64,000 nt of DNA from CAMLFJ01 sp035524955 (lineage in GTDB: Bacteria > Methylomirabilota > Methylomirabilia > Rokubacteriales > CSP1-6). Under the pieces are notes generated by a model. It was not told the origin of the DNA, did not search any database, and saw nothing but the letters and a program-made list of their open reading frames with translations. A program made the position numbers and the translations under genes. The DNA lies in the NCBI GenBank assembly GCA_035524955.1, contig DATLFG010000006.1, positions 62,001-126,000 of the forward strand, written 5' to 3'. Shown here one piece after another: positions 15,968 to 24,120 of this stretch. Each line of letters starts with the position of its first letter. Position 1 is the first letter of the stretch.

Positions 15968-17250
15968 GCGTCCGGGTGGTCGTGACCGGGACCGGCGCCA
16001 TCTGCGCCGCCGGCAAGTCTCCAGGGGAGATCTGGCGTGCGGTGTGGACCGGCCGATCCGCGGTCCGGCCCATCCAGCAGTGGGACACATCGGGCTGGCC
16101 GACCTCACTGGCCGGCCAGATCGCCGGATTGGATCCGCGCGACCTGGTGGACGATCGCAAGCTCCACCGGTTGCTCCAGCGCAGCGACCTCCTCGGCCTG
16201 TACGCGGCCGCCCGGGCCCTCGACGATTCCGGATTCGTCGCCTACCGCAAGGGCCTGGAAGCCACTGCCGCGGGCACGGTCAATGACCGCACCGGCGTCT
16301 ACGTCGGGATGGGCGGGGGCAGCTACCAGAACGAATACGAGTTCTTCCCGCTTCTCACCACCGCGAACGGAGATCTCCGGGCCTTCGGCCGTGAGCTCAC
16401 CACCACCGTGAATCCGATGTGGCTCCTGCGGTCCATGCCCAACAACGTCCTGTGCTACGTCGGCATCCGTCACGGCCTGAAAGGGCCGAATGCCTGCCTC
16501 ACGAACCACAGCGTGAGCGGATCCCTGGCGATCGCGGAGGCGGCCGCGGCGCTGCGCGCCGGCGAGGCCGATCGCGCGCTGGCGGTCGGGCACGATGCGC
16601 CCATCGAGCCCCAGATGGTCCTCTACTACCATCAGCTCGGACTCCTCAGCGCGGATGGCTTGTGGCCCTTCGACGCTCGGCGCAGCGGCAGCGTGCTGGG
16701 CGAAGGGGCCGGCGCGCTGCTTCTCGAGACGGAGAAGGCCGCGGCCGAGCGCGACGCCACGGTCTTCGGCGAGTTCCTCGGCAGCGGGTGCTCGTCGGAG
16801 GCGGAAGGGTTGCTGCCCATCCGCGCCGACGGCGATGGGCTCGCGGGCGCGATCGCCACCGCGCTCGACGACGCCGGGGTGCGCCCGGCCGAGGTCGGAA
16901 TGATCGTGACGCACGGCAGCGGCACCCAGGCATCGGATGCATCCGAATCGCTGGCCATCCGCCGGGTGTTCGGGGACGCGGCCCCGCCCGTCACCGCGTT
17001 CAAGTGGGCCTTCGGCCATCCCCTCGCCGCTTCGGGCATCCTGGACAGCGTGCTGGCCCTGGTGGCCCTGCGCCACCGCGTCGTGCCCGGCGTGGCGACC
17101 CTGCGCGAGCCAGATCCCCACGTCGGGAGCCTGCCGGTGTCCGCCCTGCCCCAGGCGCCCCGCAGTGACGTGGCGCTCGTCCTGAACCGGGGCTTCGGCG
17201 GGTCCAACACCGCGCTCGTCTTCCGAGCCGCGGCCGGCGACGCCTCGTGA
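15964..17250 (+). CDS. KAS-like chain-length factor, active-site Cys replaced
   Basis: 428 residues with a thiolase-fold KAS body. Where active synthases have ACxSG, this has NHSVSGS, placing Ser183 at the Cys position. NAHGTST is changed to VTHGSGTQ, and the second His is kept in FKWAFGHPL. A full-length protein with good C-terminal RGFGGSNTALV argues for a conserved non-condensing partner rather than decay. Chain-length factors in type II PKS also lack the Cys (often Gln). GTG 15964 overlaps the KAS stop. It probably sets chain length in a KS-CLF heterodimer. Confidence 0.8.
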   Translation: MSVRVVVTGTGAICAAGKSPGEIWRAVWTGRSAVRPIQQWDTSGWPTSLAGQIAGLDPRDLVDDRKLHRLLQRSDLLGLYAAARALDDSGFVAYRKGLEATAAGTVNDRTGVYVGMGGGSYQNEYEFFPLLTTANGDLRAFGRELTTTVNPMWLLRSMPNNVLCYVGIRHGLKGPNACLTNHSVSGSLAIAEAAAALRAGEADRALAVGHDAPIEPQMVLYYHQLGLLSADGLWPFDARRSGSVLGEGAGALLLETEKAAAERDATVFGEFLGSGCSSEAEGLLPIRADGDGLAGAIATALDDAGVRPAEVGMIVTHGSGTQASDASESLAIRRVFGDAAPPVTAFKWAFGHPLAASGILDSVLALVALRHRVVPGVATLREPDPHVGSLPVSALPQAPRSDVALVLNRGFGGSNTALVFRAAAGDAS

Positions 17251-17741
17251 TGGCGGACCTCACCAGGCCCCTCACTCGCTGCGGCATCGACACCGTCGAG
17301 ATCGCACGCGTCGAGCGCTTGCTCCTACGCACATCCACCGAAAACCTGATCGAGCTCTTCTCGAGGGTCGAGTTGAGCGATGTCGGGGAAGGACCGGGCC
17401 GGGCGGCCAGGCTCGCCGCCCGGCTGGCGGCCAAGGAAGCCTGCCTCAAGCTGTTCCCGCGCGAGACAGGGCGGGGGCTGATCGGCCCCGAGGACTTCTC
17501 GGTGGCGCTCGACGGCTACGGCGCGCCGCGTATCGTGTGCAGCCCGAGGGCCCAGCAGCTGCTCGCCCGGTATTGCCTGAGCGCCATCGCCGTCTCACTC
17601 ACCCACACCAGGACGAGCGCGTCGGCCGTCACGGTGGCCGAGTCCGCCCGGGGGCCAATGAGCTCCCGGGGACGCTCACGCCGGCCTCGTCTGCCAGCCG
17701 GACCAGCTCGGCGACCGATCCGGCCTGCATCTTCTCCATGA
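17250..17741 (+). CDS. acpS: Holo-ACP synthase (AcpS-type phosphopantetheinyl transferase)
   Basis: 163 residues as read. GIDTVEIARVER near the N-terminus and AARLAAKEACLKLF (~residues 55-70) are the AcpS metal- and CoA-binding motifs, and SLTHTRTSASA near 115 is the last conserved strand. It converts apo-ACP to holo-ACP by adding 4'-phosphopantetheine. The family should end near residue 130. The extra ~30 residues are rich in Arg and Pro and lie on the antisense of a decayed regulator (17629-18074), so the original stop was probably lost. ATG 17250 overlaps the previous stop by one base; GTG 17247 is possible. Confidence 0.85.
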   Translation: MADLTRPLTRCGIDTVEIARVERLLLRTSTENLIELFSRVELSDVGEGPGRAARLAARLAAKEACLKLFPRETGRGLIGPEDFSVALDGYGAPRIVCSPRAQQLLARYCLSAIAVSLTHTRTSASAVTVAESARGPMSSRGRSRRPRLPAGPARRPIRPASSP

Positions 17742-18074
17742 CCGGTGGACCTTGACCGCCTTCTCGCCGATGCCGAGCACCGCGCCGATCTGCTTGTTCA
17801 GCACGCCGGTCACCACACGGGCGAACACCTCGGCCTCGCGCGGCGTCAGCATGCCGACGCGCCGCTGGACCTCCGCGTGGCGGGCCGCGGCGGCCCGATC
17901 GCGCTCGTCTCTCGTCACCGCCCCCTGAATCGCGGCAAGGAGGTCCCGGGCGTCGACCGGCTTGGCGAGAAGATCCACCGCCTCTGCCTTCATGGCCTTG
18001 AGCAACCGCGTCAGGCTCTTCCGGACGGAGGGGTCGTCGTCCATGATGAGGACCAGCGGCGAGGCGGCCGTCAT
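17629..18074 (-). pseudogene. FixJ/NarL-type response regulator remnant
   Basis: ATG 18074 opens with PLVLIMDDDPSVRKSLTRLLK, the start of a receiver domain, then jumps directly to AMKAEAVDLLAKPVDARDLL. The middle of the receiver, including the expected phosphoacceptor Asp, is missing. The LuxR-type HTH follows (LTPREAEVFARVVTGVLNKQ to AVKVHR), then the frame is lost where about 7 nt appear deleted. The last part, VMEKMQAGSVAELVRLADEAG, is in another frame and stops at 17629. It is not functional. Its 3' end overlaps the convergent acpS reading frame. Confidence 0.8.
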
Positions 18075-18262
18075 CACGACGGATCCTGATACACCGGCAG
18101 CGTGAACCGGAGGCTCGCTCCGCCCTCCGGATTGTTCTCGGCGCCCACCGCGCCGCCGGCGCGTTGACGATGGTCCGCACGATGGCCAGGCCCATGCCCT
18201 CGGTCTTGGTCGTGTAGAGCGGCTCGAAGATGTGCGCCAGACCCTTCCCTGGCGAAGGGTGT
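18074..18262 (-). pseudogene. Sensor histidine kinase C-terminal remnant
   Basis: The ATPase end of a FixL-type kinase is visible: LAHIFEPLYTTKTEGMGLAIVRTIVN, then after a one-base loss AGGAVGAENNPEGGASLRFTLPV in the next frame. It ends at TGA 18076-18074, overlapping the ATG of the response regulator remnant, so the ancestral order was kinase then regulator. Upstream (18263-18387) nothing further can be assigned with confidence. Confidence 0.7.
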
Positions 18263-18387
18263 CTCGCCGGCCAGCCGCGGCCGCCGACTCGATCGCCTCG
18301 TGACGCCCGCGTGAGCGCGGCCTGCGGGACGGCCTGCCGCCCCGTCGTCGAGATCCGCGCGGAATGTGTTCACCCCGACGGGGACGC

Positions 18388-19401
18388 TTACTTGTTGCGC
18401 CGCTGACCCCCGTCCTGCTCCTGTCCCCGGTCCTGCCCGCGGCCCTGCTCCTGCGCGTCGCCCTTGCGATCCTGCTTGTCCCACGATCTTGGCGGCGACT
18501 GCTCGGCGCGAACTTCCGCCGGCTTTGGCGGCTGCTTCCGCTGGATGGCGGGAGCTGCCCGGGGAGCCGGCGCCGGGGCGGCCTTCTGAACACCCTGAGG
18601 CGGCGTGGCCGCCTTGGAGCGCTGGCCGTCCCTATCCTGTTGCCGACGCTCCGCCGGCTGCGTCTGAGGCCTCTCACGCTGGACTGCCGGAGCTGCCCGG
18701 GGAGCCGGCGCCGGTGAGCGCAAGACGGCTGGAGTATTCGGCTGTGCCGCCGGGCTGGGACGCTGGGCGCCCTTGGTGTCCTGCTCTCTCCGGTCCCCCT
18801 GCTGCGGCTGCGCGCGCTGTTGCTGAACCTGTCGCACTACGGGGTCTTTTGCCCGATAGCGGTACTTCTCGCGCTCCAGGACCTGCTGGTGCTCGGGCCG
18901 AGGATACCGATCCCCGGAATACTGCCGCTGGTACACCGGCAGCGGCGCGCGGGCGTGACGAGCGCGACGGTCCCATCGGTCCCATCCGCCCCGACGTTGC
19001 TCCCAGTCGTGACCCCAGCGCTCGCCCCAGCGTGGCGGCGCCTCGCGCCGCCATCCGACCCACGCAACCGGCGGATGGCGATAGTAGAGCACGGGGATTC
19101 GCAGCACGAACACCGGGACGATCTCCGGGCCCACCAGTCCCCAGGGCCCGTTGTACCAGGTGCTCGCGTACCAGTTGTCCCGCTCGTACACCCAGTACAT
19201 ACCGTCGTAGAAGAAGAGGTTCACATCCCCTCTCGGGGCGTAGTACACGGGGTAGTCCGGCACCACCACGAGCTCGGGGTACGAGGGCAGGTTGATCCCG
19301 ATGCTGACGCTGGGAAGACCGATGCCGATCCTGACCTGAGCCGGGGCGGGACTGGCCGTGAACAACAGTCCCAACATGACCAGCAGTGCGTCGTAGCGCA
19401 T
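18388..19401 (-). CDS. Secreted protein with Tyr/Trp-rich core and Pro/Gln/Arg-rich low-complexity tail
   Basis: 337 residues. ATG 19401 follows GGAGAGAAC and starts a clear signal peptide (LLVMLGLLFTASPAPAQ). The core (~25-150) is rich in Tyr, Trp and Pro (YYAPRGDVNLFFYDGMYWVYERDNWY split over ~60-90), like exported YXWGXW-type proteins. From ~160 the tail is charged low-complexity with two imperfect copies of a PAPRAAPA-QR unit and ends in a Gln/Arg/Gly run. No catalytic motif is seen. It stands intact inside a decayed region. Function unknown; envelope or extracellular scaffold is a guess. Confidence 0.65.
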   Translation of the reverse strand: MRYDALLVMLGLLFTASPAPAQVRIGIGLPSVSIGINLPSYPELVVVPDYPVYYAPRGDVNLFFYDGMYWVYERDNWYASTWYNGPWGLVGPEIVPVFVLRIPVLYYRHPPVAWVGWRREAPPRWGERWGHDWEQRRGGWDRWDRRARHARAPLPVYQRQYSGDRYPRPEHQQVLEREKYRYRAKDPVVRQVQQQRAQPQQGDRREQDTKGAQRPSPAAQPNTPAVLRSPAPAPRAAPAVQRERPQTQPAERRQQDRDGQRSKAATPPQGVQKAAPAPAPRAAPAIQRKQPPKPAEVRAEQSPPRSWDKQDRKGDAQEQGRGQDRGQEQDGGQRRNK

Positions 19402-19521
19402 GTTCTCTCCTCTGCCGACCGACTCTTCGTTCGTCATTCCAGTCTGGGCCAGCGGGAGGCGCGCGCCTATTGGACCTTCGCCCCATCCGGCGATAGACTC
19501 CTCCGCGAGCGAGGAGAGGCG

Positions 19522-19613
19522 ATGCGGCTCGACGGCAAGGTGCGACGCCGGGCCCGTCCGCGCCATGGTCGAGGCCGCGCGGGCGCGCTTCGGCCGCATC
19601 AACGTCCAACCGT
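19522..19613 (+). pseudogene. SDR gene remnant
   Basis: GAGGAGAGGC precedes ATG 19522, which reads MRLDGKV, the usual SDR opening. The coenzyme motif is missing, and 30 nt later AMVEAARARFGRINV appears, matching the segment just before NNAG in SDRs; nothing follows. Two deletions have removed most of the gene. Confidence 0.55.
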
Positions 19614-19643
19614 GATCGAAAACGCGACGTCGAGGCGGGGCGC

Positions 19644-20105
19644 CGCCGCCAGGATCTCTACTACCGACTGAGCGTCTTCCCGATCGAGCTTCCCCCATTA
19701 CGGGAGCGGCGGGCGGACATCGGCGTCCTCGCGACTCATTTGCAGCGCCTGGCCCGCGCCCGGCTCAAGCGCCCGGAGATGAGGTTGACGAGCCGGGAGG
19801 TCGCGATCCTCGAACGCTACGACTGGCCCGGCAACGTCCGAGAGGGGCGACTCCGACTCGATCTGGCTCTGCCACGCCGTCCATCGGGCTCCGAATTCGC
19901 CAGACAGAGGCAGGCGCCGATCGTAGAGTCCCGACCGAGCGCCGCCGTGGTGCCAGAAGCCGAGGTGAGACGCCGGGAGAGGGAGAACGTACTCGCTGCA
20001 CTCGAGCGAGAAGAAAGAGGCCCGCTCCCGGGCACGGCCTTTGCGGAACTGGGGACCGTGGGAACAGCACGGGAGAGGGAGCCTGCGGGGTGGCTTGACC
20101 TGTAG
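19644..20105 (+). pseudogene. Sigma-54-dependent activator (NtrC/FhlA-type) remnant
   Basis: No start codon: the frame begins inside the AAA+ domain with RRQDLYYRLSVFPIELPPLRERR, continues to YDWPGNVRE, then skips to RLRLDLALPR and AEVRRRERENVLAALERE, which belong to the C-terminal Fis-type part. The ATPase N-terminal half, sensory domain and the HTH end are missing. It is a 3' fragment with further small deletions. Confidence 0.75.
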
Positions 20106-20169
20106 CTGGCGGGCTCCTAGGATCACACCGTACAAGTCCATCTCTTGATTCGTCGGAGCCTGCTCGGGA

Positions 20170-20550
20170 GTGATGCACGTGCCTACGCGACTGATGCGGC
20201 ACCTCGCTTTCATGGGCTTCCTGGCCTTGAACCCATCGACAAGCCAGGCTCAGGAACCTGTGGGAGCTACGGCCCTGCGGATACGATGGGAGGTAGACCA
20301 GCCGGTTTCTGGCCTGCAGACGGTGTGTGGGCGCGTGTTCAACGACGGACCGGTGGACGCCAGGCACGTTCGGGTCCGGGTTGAGGGGCTGGACGAGCGC
20401 GGCGGCGTGACCGGGCGCCGGGATGGGGACGTCGGCCGAGTCTGGTCTAGGAGCATCGGGCGGTTTTGCCTCACCATGTCTGCAGGCGCCGCCACCTACC
20501 GGGTCACCATAGTCGGTGCCGAATGGGTGGCCGGGCCCCAGGCCCCCTGA
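20170..20550 (+). CDS. Small secreted protein of unknown function (FxLYD-like?)
   Basis: 126 residues from GTG 20170; ATG 20173 or ATG 20194 (just before the hydrophobic stretch HLAFMGFLAL) are alternatives. Signal peptide ends near TSQAQ. The mature part is a single beta-rich domain with VCGRVFNDGPVDARHVRVRVEGLD and ATYRVTIVGAEWV, resembling FxLYD-type domains in exported proteins. Two Cys (VCGRV, RFCLT) could pair. GGGAG lies just upstream. It looks intact although both neighbours are broken. Confidence 0.55.
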   Translation: MMHVPTRLMRHLAFMGFLALNPSTSQAQEPVGATALRIRWEVDQPVSGLQTVCGRVFNDGPVDARHVRVRVEGLDERGGVTGRRDGDVGRVWSRSIGRFCLTMSAGAATYRVTIVGAEWVAGPQAP

Positions 20551-20627
20551 TAGGAGCACCGGTGAGCTGCCTCGGGTTGGAAAATGAACAGGCGCCGGTC
20601 GCTTCGGGCAGATCAGGTGATCGAGTG

Positions 20628-20766
20628 ATGGACCGGCGCACATTCCTCGGGACCTTGACTGGCGGCCTCCTCGCCGCGCCGGTCGGCGCCGGGGCGCAGC
20701 AACCGGCCAAGGCCCCACAAATCGGGTATATCGGGCTCGGAACCCCTACGAATCCGGAAAGCGTAC
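20628..20766 (+). pseudogene. 5' fragment of an ABC substrate-binding protein gene
   Basis: ATG 20628 opens a Tat-type signal (MDRRTFLGTLTGGLLAAPVG) followed by AQQPAKAPQIGYIGLGTPTNPE, the usual beginning of periplasmic ABC solute-binding proteins of the PF04392 type. Similarity stops at about codon 46. The remaining ~280 residues are absent, and the sequence beyond is not coding in this sense. An IS481-like fragment starts shortly after, so an insertion or deletion probably truncated it. Confidence 0.6.
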
Positions 20767-20845
20767 GCATCCGTTGTTCAATCTCGTTTCGATGTGGCCC
20801 TCAACCGGCAGAACGCCATCGTCCATGGTGCAGGTGGCCAACGAG

Positions 20846-21010
20846 TCAAGCGGGTTGGGCGACGGGAAGGCGCAGCGCGAGCTTCTCGGCCGGCGTCTGG
20901 CCCTGGAGCGCCAGGGAGAATCGTTCGTAGTTGTAGTGGTGTTGCCACGCGGCCAGCGCTGCCACAGCGGACTCGAGATTGACGAAAGTATGCCGGCCGG
21001 CTCCAAAACT
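20846..21010 (-). pseudogene. IS481-like transposase C-terminal fragment
   Basis: In the minus frame, RHTFVNLESAVAALAAWQ and HHYNYERFSLALQGQTPAEKL read to a stop at 20846. This is the end of an rve-type (IS481) transposase, where WxxxYNxxRxHxxLxxxTPxE is typical. The DDE core is absent. No terminal inverted repeats could be identified, so no element limits are given. Confidence 0.6.
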
Positions 21011-21015
21011 CTTCC

Positions 21016-21390
21016 TGGTCCGTGTTCATCGAGGTACGCCGGAGCCTGGTCGAGGGCGGGCGCATCGAGCTCCCCAAGAACGGGAAGATCCGTCGCGTCG
21101 ATCTGTCGCTCCTGCTCGGGAGACGCTCGAGAAGCTCCGTGTGCGTCGGGCCGAGGAGGCACTGGCGAAGGGCTGGAAGCAGGTCCCCGATCGTCTACGT
21201 GAAGGACCAGCTCGGGCACCACTCGATCAAGGTGACGGTGGATGTCTATGGGCACCTGGTGCCGGGGGCGAACAAGGCGGCGGTGGATCGGCTCGATCAG
21301 CAGGCGCTGGCGGCCCTGGCGGCGCTCGCGGCGCGCAACCCGGAGCAACCCCCACGCAACCTGGAGTCCGCCGAACACACGCGCGGGGTC
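21016..21390 (+). pseudogene. Tyrosine recombinase (phage-type integrase) remnant
   Basis: Pieces of the catalytic domain occur in two frames: FIEVRRSLVEGGRIELPKNG at the start, RETLEKLRVRRAEEALAKGW shifted, then QLGHHSIKVTVDVYGHLVPG in the first frame again. The last piece carries the HxxR-to-Y region (LGHHSI...VDVYGH). Parts between are deleted. It ends 32 nt from the 3' end of tRNA-Ala, the classical integration side. Confidence 0.7.
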
Positions 21391-21421
21391 ACGGATCGCT
21401 CCGTAACCCCGCGTCAAGATT

Positions 21422-21497
21422 TGGTGGAGCTGAGGGGGCTCGAACCCCTGACCCCAAGACTGCCAGCCTTGTGCTCTCCCAACTGAGCTACAGCCCC
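21422..21497 (-). tRNA. tRNA-Ala (anticodon GGC)
   Basis: The minus strand folds into a full cloverleaf. Acceptor GGGGCTG pairs with CAGCTCC (one G-U), the D arm is GCTC/GAGC, and the anticodon loop CTGGCAG gives GGC, reading GCC Ala codons. The T arm GGGGTTCGAGCCCC is intact and CCA is encoded (21422-21424). An integrase remnant lies at its 3' side. Confidence 0.95.
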
Positions 21498-21562
21498 ACC
21501 GCGTCGTCCAGCTTACTGAGCGAGCGCGCTTTTGTCAAGATTGGTCGATACTTGCGCCTGGC

Positions 21563-22093
<531 letters not shown>

Positions 22094-22185
22094 GAGGCAC
22101 CTCCGTTGAAGGGAATGCGGTTTCGCAGGGGTTTCCGGGCGCGCTCCACAGTATACAAGGGTGGGTTGTCGTATCATAGGCGGGC

Positions 22186-22272
22186 GCCGAAGTGGCGGAA
22201 CTGGCAGACGCGCACGACTCAAAATCGTGTACCCGTGAGGGTGTGTGGGTTCAACTCCCACCTTCGGCACCA
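22186..22272 (+). tRNA. tRNA-Leu (anticodon CAA)
   Basis: Class II tRNA of 87 nt with encoded CCA. Acceptor GCCGAAG pairs perfectly with CTTCGGC; the anticodon stem CACGA/TCGTG encloses CTCAAAA, giving CAA (UUG codons). A long variable arm (TACCCGTGAGGGTG) fits Leu. A TATCAT at 22172-22177 is a plausible -10 element. Confidence 0.95.
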
Positions 22273-22297
22273 ACCCCTTTTCTCGAGGTGGGCGAGC

Positions 22298-23302
22298 ATG
22301 AGCCCCGCGACGCGTAGCGCGTTGCACACGCCGCTCTGCGAGCGCCTCGGCATCCGCTATCCCATCTGCCAGGCCGGCATGGCCTTCGTCGCCCGCGCGC
22401 AGCTCGCGGCCGCGGTCTCGGCGGCGGGCGGGCTCGGGGTGATCGCCGCCGCGCACGGAACCGCCGCCGATCTGCGGGAAGAGATCCGACGGGTGCGCGA
22501 TCTCACCGACAAGCCCTTTGGCGTGGACATCCTCTTCGCCAGCGTCCGCGCCACGGGGCAGGAGGCGGAGCGCTTCACCGACTCCGTCAAGGGCTCGATC
22601 GACGTGACGCTGGAGGAGCGCGTGCCGGTGCTGATCGCGGGCCTGGGCAACCCGGGTCCGGTGACCGCGCAGGCGCACCGGCTCGGTATCACCGTGATGG
22701 CCCTCTGCGGCAACGTGAAGCAGGCGCGCGATCACGCGGCCAACGACGTGGACGTGATCATCGCGCAGGGCCACGAGGGCGGCGGCCACACCGGGCGGGT
22801 CGGCGGCGTGGTGCTCACGCCCGCAGTGGTGGACGCGGTGGCGCCGCGCCTGGTGGTCGCGGCGGGCGGCCTGGCCGACGGGCGCGGGCTGGTGGCCGCC
22901 CTGGCGCTGGGCGCGGCGGGAGTCTGGATGGGCACACGCTTCATCGCGACGCGCGAGGCCCACGGGCACAACAACTACAAGAACAAGATCGCGGCCATCG
23001 ATGAGGAAGGGACAGTGGTCACCCGCGCGGTGTCGGGCAAGCCCAACCGCCAGATCCGGAACGCCTTCACCCGCGAGTGGGAGAGCCGCCAGGCCGAGAT
23101 CCAGCCCTTTCCCGTGCAGTACGACCGCGTCGGCAAGCCGGCGTCGATTCGCGCGCGCGAGGAGGGCGACGTCGAGCACGGCAGCGCGGCGGCCGGCCAG
23201 TCGGCGGGGCTCGTCCACGACGTCCGCCCGGTGGCCGACGTGATGGCGTCGATCGTGGAAGAGGCCGAGGCGATCCTGCACCGACTCGGCACACGGGCGT
23301 GA
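22298..23302 (+). CDS. Nitronate monooxygenase / FabK-like flavoprotein
   Basis: 334 residues, FMN-binding TIM barrel of the nitronate monooxygenase family. GIRYPICQAGMA at the N-terminus, IIAQGHEGGGHTGR (FMN phosphate loop and catalytic-type His) and AAGGLADGRGLVAALALGAAGVWMGTRF are its hallmarks. Family members oxidise alkyl nitronates or reduce enoyl-ACP; which applies cannot be read here. ATG 22298 is preceded by GAGGTGG; the frame is open far upstream, across the tRNA, but that is not coding. The stop overlaps the GTG of the next SDR gene, so the two form an operon. Confidence 0.85.
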   Translation: MSPATRSALHTPLCERLGIRYPICQAGMAFVARAQLAAAVSAAGGLGVIAAAHGTAADLREEIRRVRDLTDKPFGVDILFASVRATGQEAERFTDSVKGSIDVTLEERVPVLIAGLGNPGPVTAQAHRLGITVMALCGNVKQARDHAANDVDVIIAQGHEGGGHTGRVGGVVLTPAVVDAVAPRLVVAAGGLADGRGLVAALALGAAGVWMGTRFIATREAHGHNNYKNKIAAIDEEGTVVTRAVSGKPNRQIRNAFTREWESRQAEIQPFPVQYDRVGKPASIRAREEGDVEHGSAAAGQSAGLVHDVRPVADVMASIVEEAEAILHRLGTRA

Positions 23303-24102
23303 CCCGGCCGCTCGAAGGGCGGGTGGCCGTCGTCACCGGCGGCTCGCGCGGCATCGGGCGCGGCATCGCGCTCCGGCTCGCCCGCGATGGCGCGCACTGC
23401 GCGATAACGTATCGTAAGGACGCCCCCGCCGCGCGCCAGGCGGTGGCCGAGGTCGAGGCGCTCGGGGTGCGCGCCCACGCGGAGCGGCTCGAGCTCGCCG
23501 AGCCCGAGCAGGTCGGGCCCGCCTTCGAGCGCATCGCGGCCGCCTTCGCCCGGGTGGACGTGCTGGTGGCGAACGCGGCGGCCACCGCGTTCCGCCCGGC
23601 GCTCGACCAGAAGCCGCACAATGTCCGCCGGACGTTCGCGATCTCGGTGGACTCCCTCGTGGCGATGGTGCAGGCGGCGGTGCCGCTCATGAAGGGCCGG
23701 CCCGGGCGCATCGTGCTGGTCTCGGGGATCGACAGCTTCCAGGCCATGGGTGGCCACAGCGTGCTGGGGGCGGCCAAGGCCGCGGCGGAAAGCCTGGTCC
23801 GCGGGCTGGCCCTCGAGCTCGGGCCGCTCGGCATCACGGTGAACGCGGTGACGCCGGGCTTCGTCGAGACCGACTCGTCCGCCTACTACGTCACCCGGGG
23901 CCTCGGCCTCGACTACGAGCGCGCCACCGCGCGCCTCCTCGCGGCCACGCCGGTCCGGCGGCACGGGACGCCCGAGGACGTGGCGGCCCTGGTGGCCTAC
24001 GTGGTCTCGGACGCCGCGTCGTTCCTGACCGGCCAGTGCATCGTCATCGATGGCGGGCTGACCATCACCTCGCCGCTCAGTCGCATGGAGGACGGGCCCT
24101 GA
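23299..24102 (+). CDS. SDR-family oxidoreductase lacking the catalytic Tyr
   Basis: 267 residues. TGGSRGIG at 13-20 and ANAAA at ~91 are intact, and the C-terminal IDGGLTIT is normal. In the active-site helix the sequence is GHSVLGAAKAAAE: Lys160 is kept, but the Tyr four residues before it is Leu, and the FabL-type Tyr position (seven before) is His153. The remainder resembles FabL (LALELGPLGITVNAVTPGFVETD). It may be a reductase using another acid or a non-catalytic relative. It is translationally coupled (GTGA) to the nitronate monooxygenase. Confidence 0.75.
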   Translation: MTRPLEGRVAVVTGGSRGIGRGIALRLARDGAHCAITYRKDAPAARQAVAEVEALGVRAHAERLELAEPEQVGPAFERIAAAFARVDVLVANAAATAFRPALDQKPHNVRRTFAISVDSLVAMVQAAVPLMKGRPGRIVLVSGIDSFQAMGGHSVLGAAKAAAESLVRGLALELGPLGITVNAVTPGFVETDSSAYYVTRGLGLDYERATARLLAATPVRRHGTPEDVAALVAYVVSDAASFLTGQCIVIDGGLTITSPLSRMEDGP

Positions 24103-24107
24103 TCGTG

Positions 24108-24113
24108 TAGACT
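24108..24113 (+). promoter_or_regulatory. Candidate -10 element of shc
   Basis: TAGACT preceded by TG lies only 7 nt before ATG 24121, with no Shine-Dalgarno sequence between. If used, the transcript would be nearly leaderless. No clear -35 hexamer is seen. Confidence 0.4.
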
Positions 24114-24120
24114 GGCTGCC

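Noticed and set aside
8481..17741. Aryl polyene gene cluster
   Set aside because: KAS, CLF, ACP and dehydratase fit, but a FabL enoyl reductase would remove the conjugated double bonds, and no aryl-activating ligase, thioesterase or acyltransferase of that pathway is present.
20840..21400. Complete insertion sequence or prophage
   Set aside because: Only fragments of a transposase and an integrase remain, and no terminal inverted repeats or further phage genes are visible.
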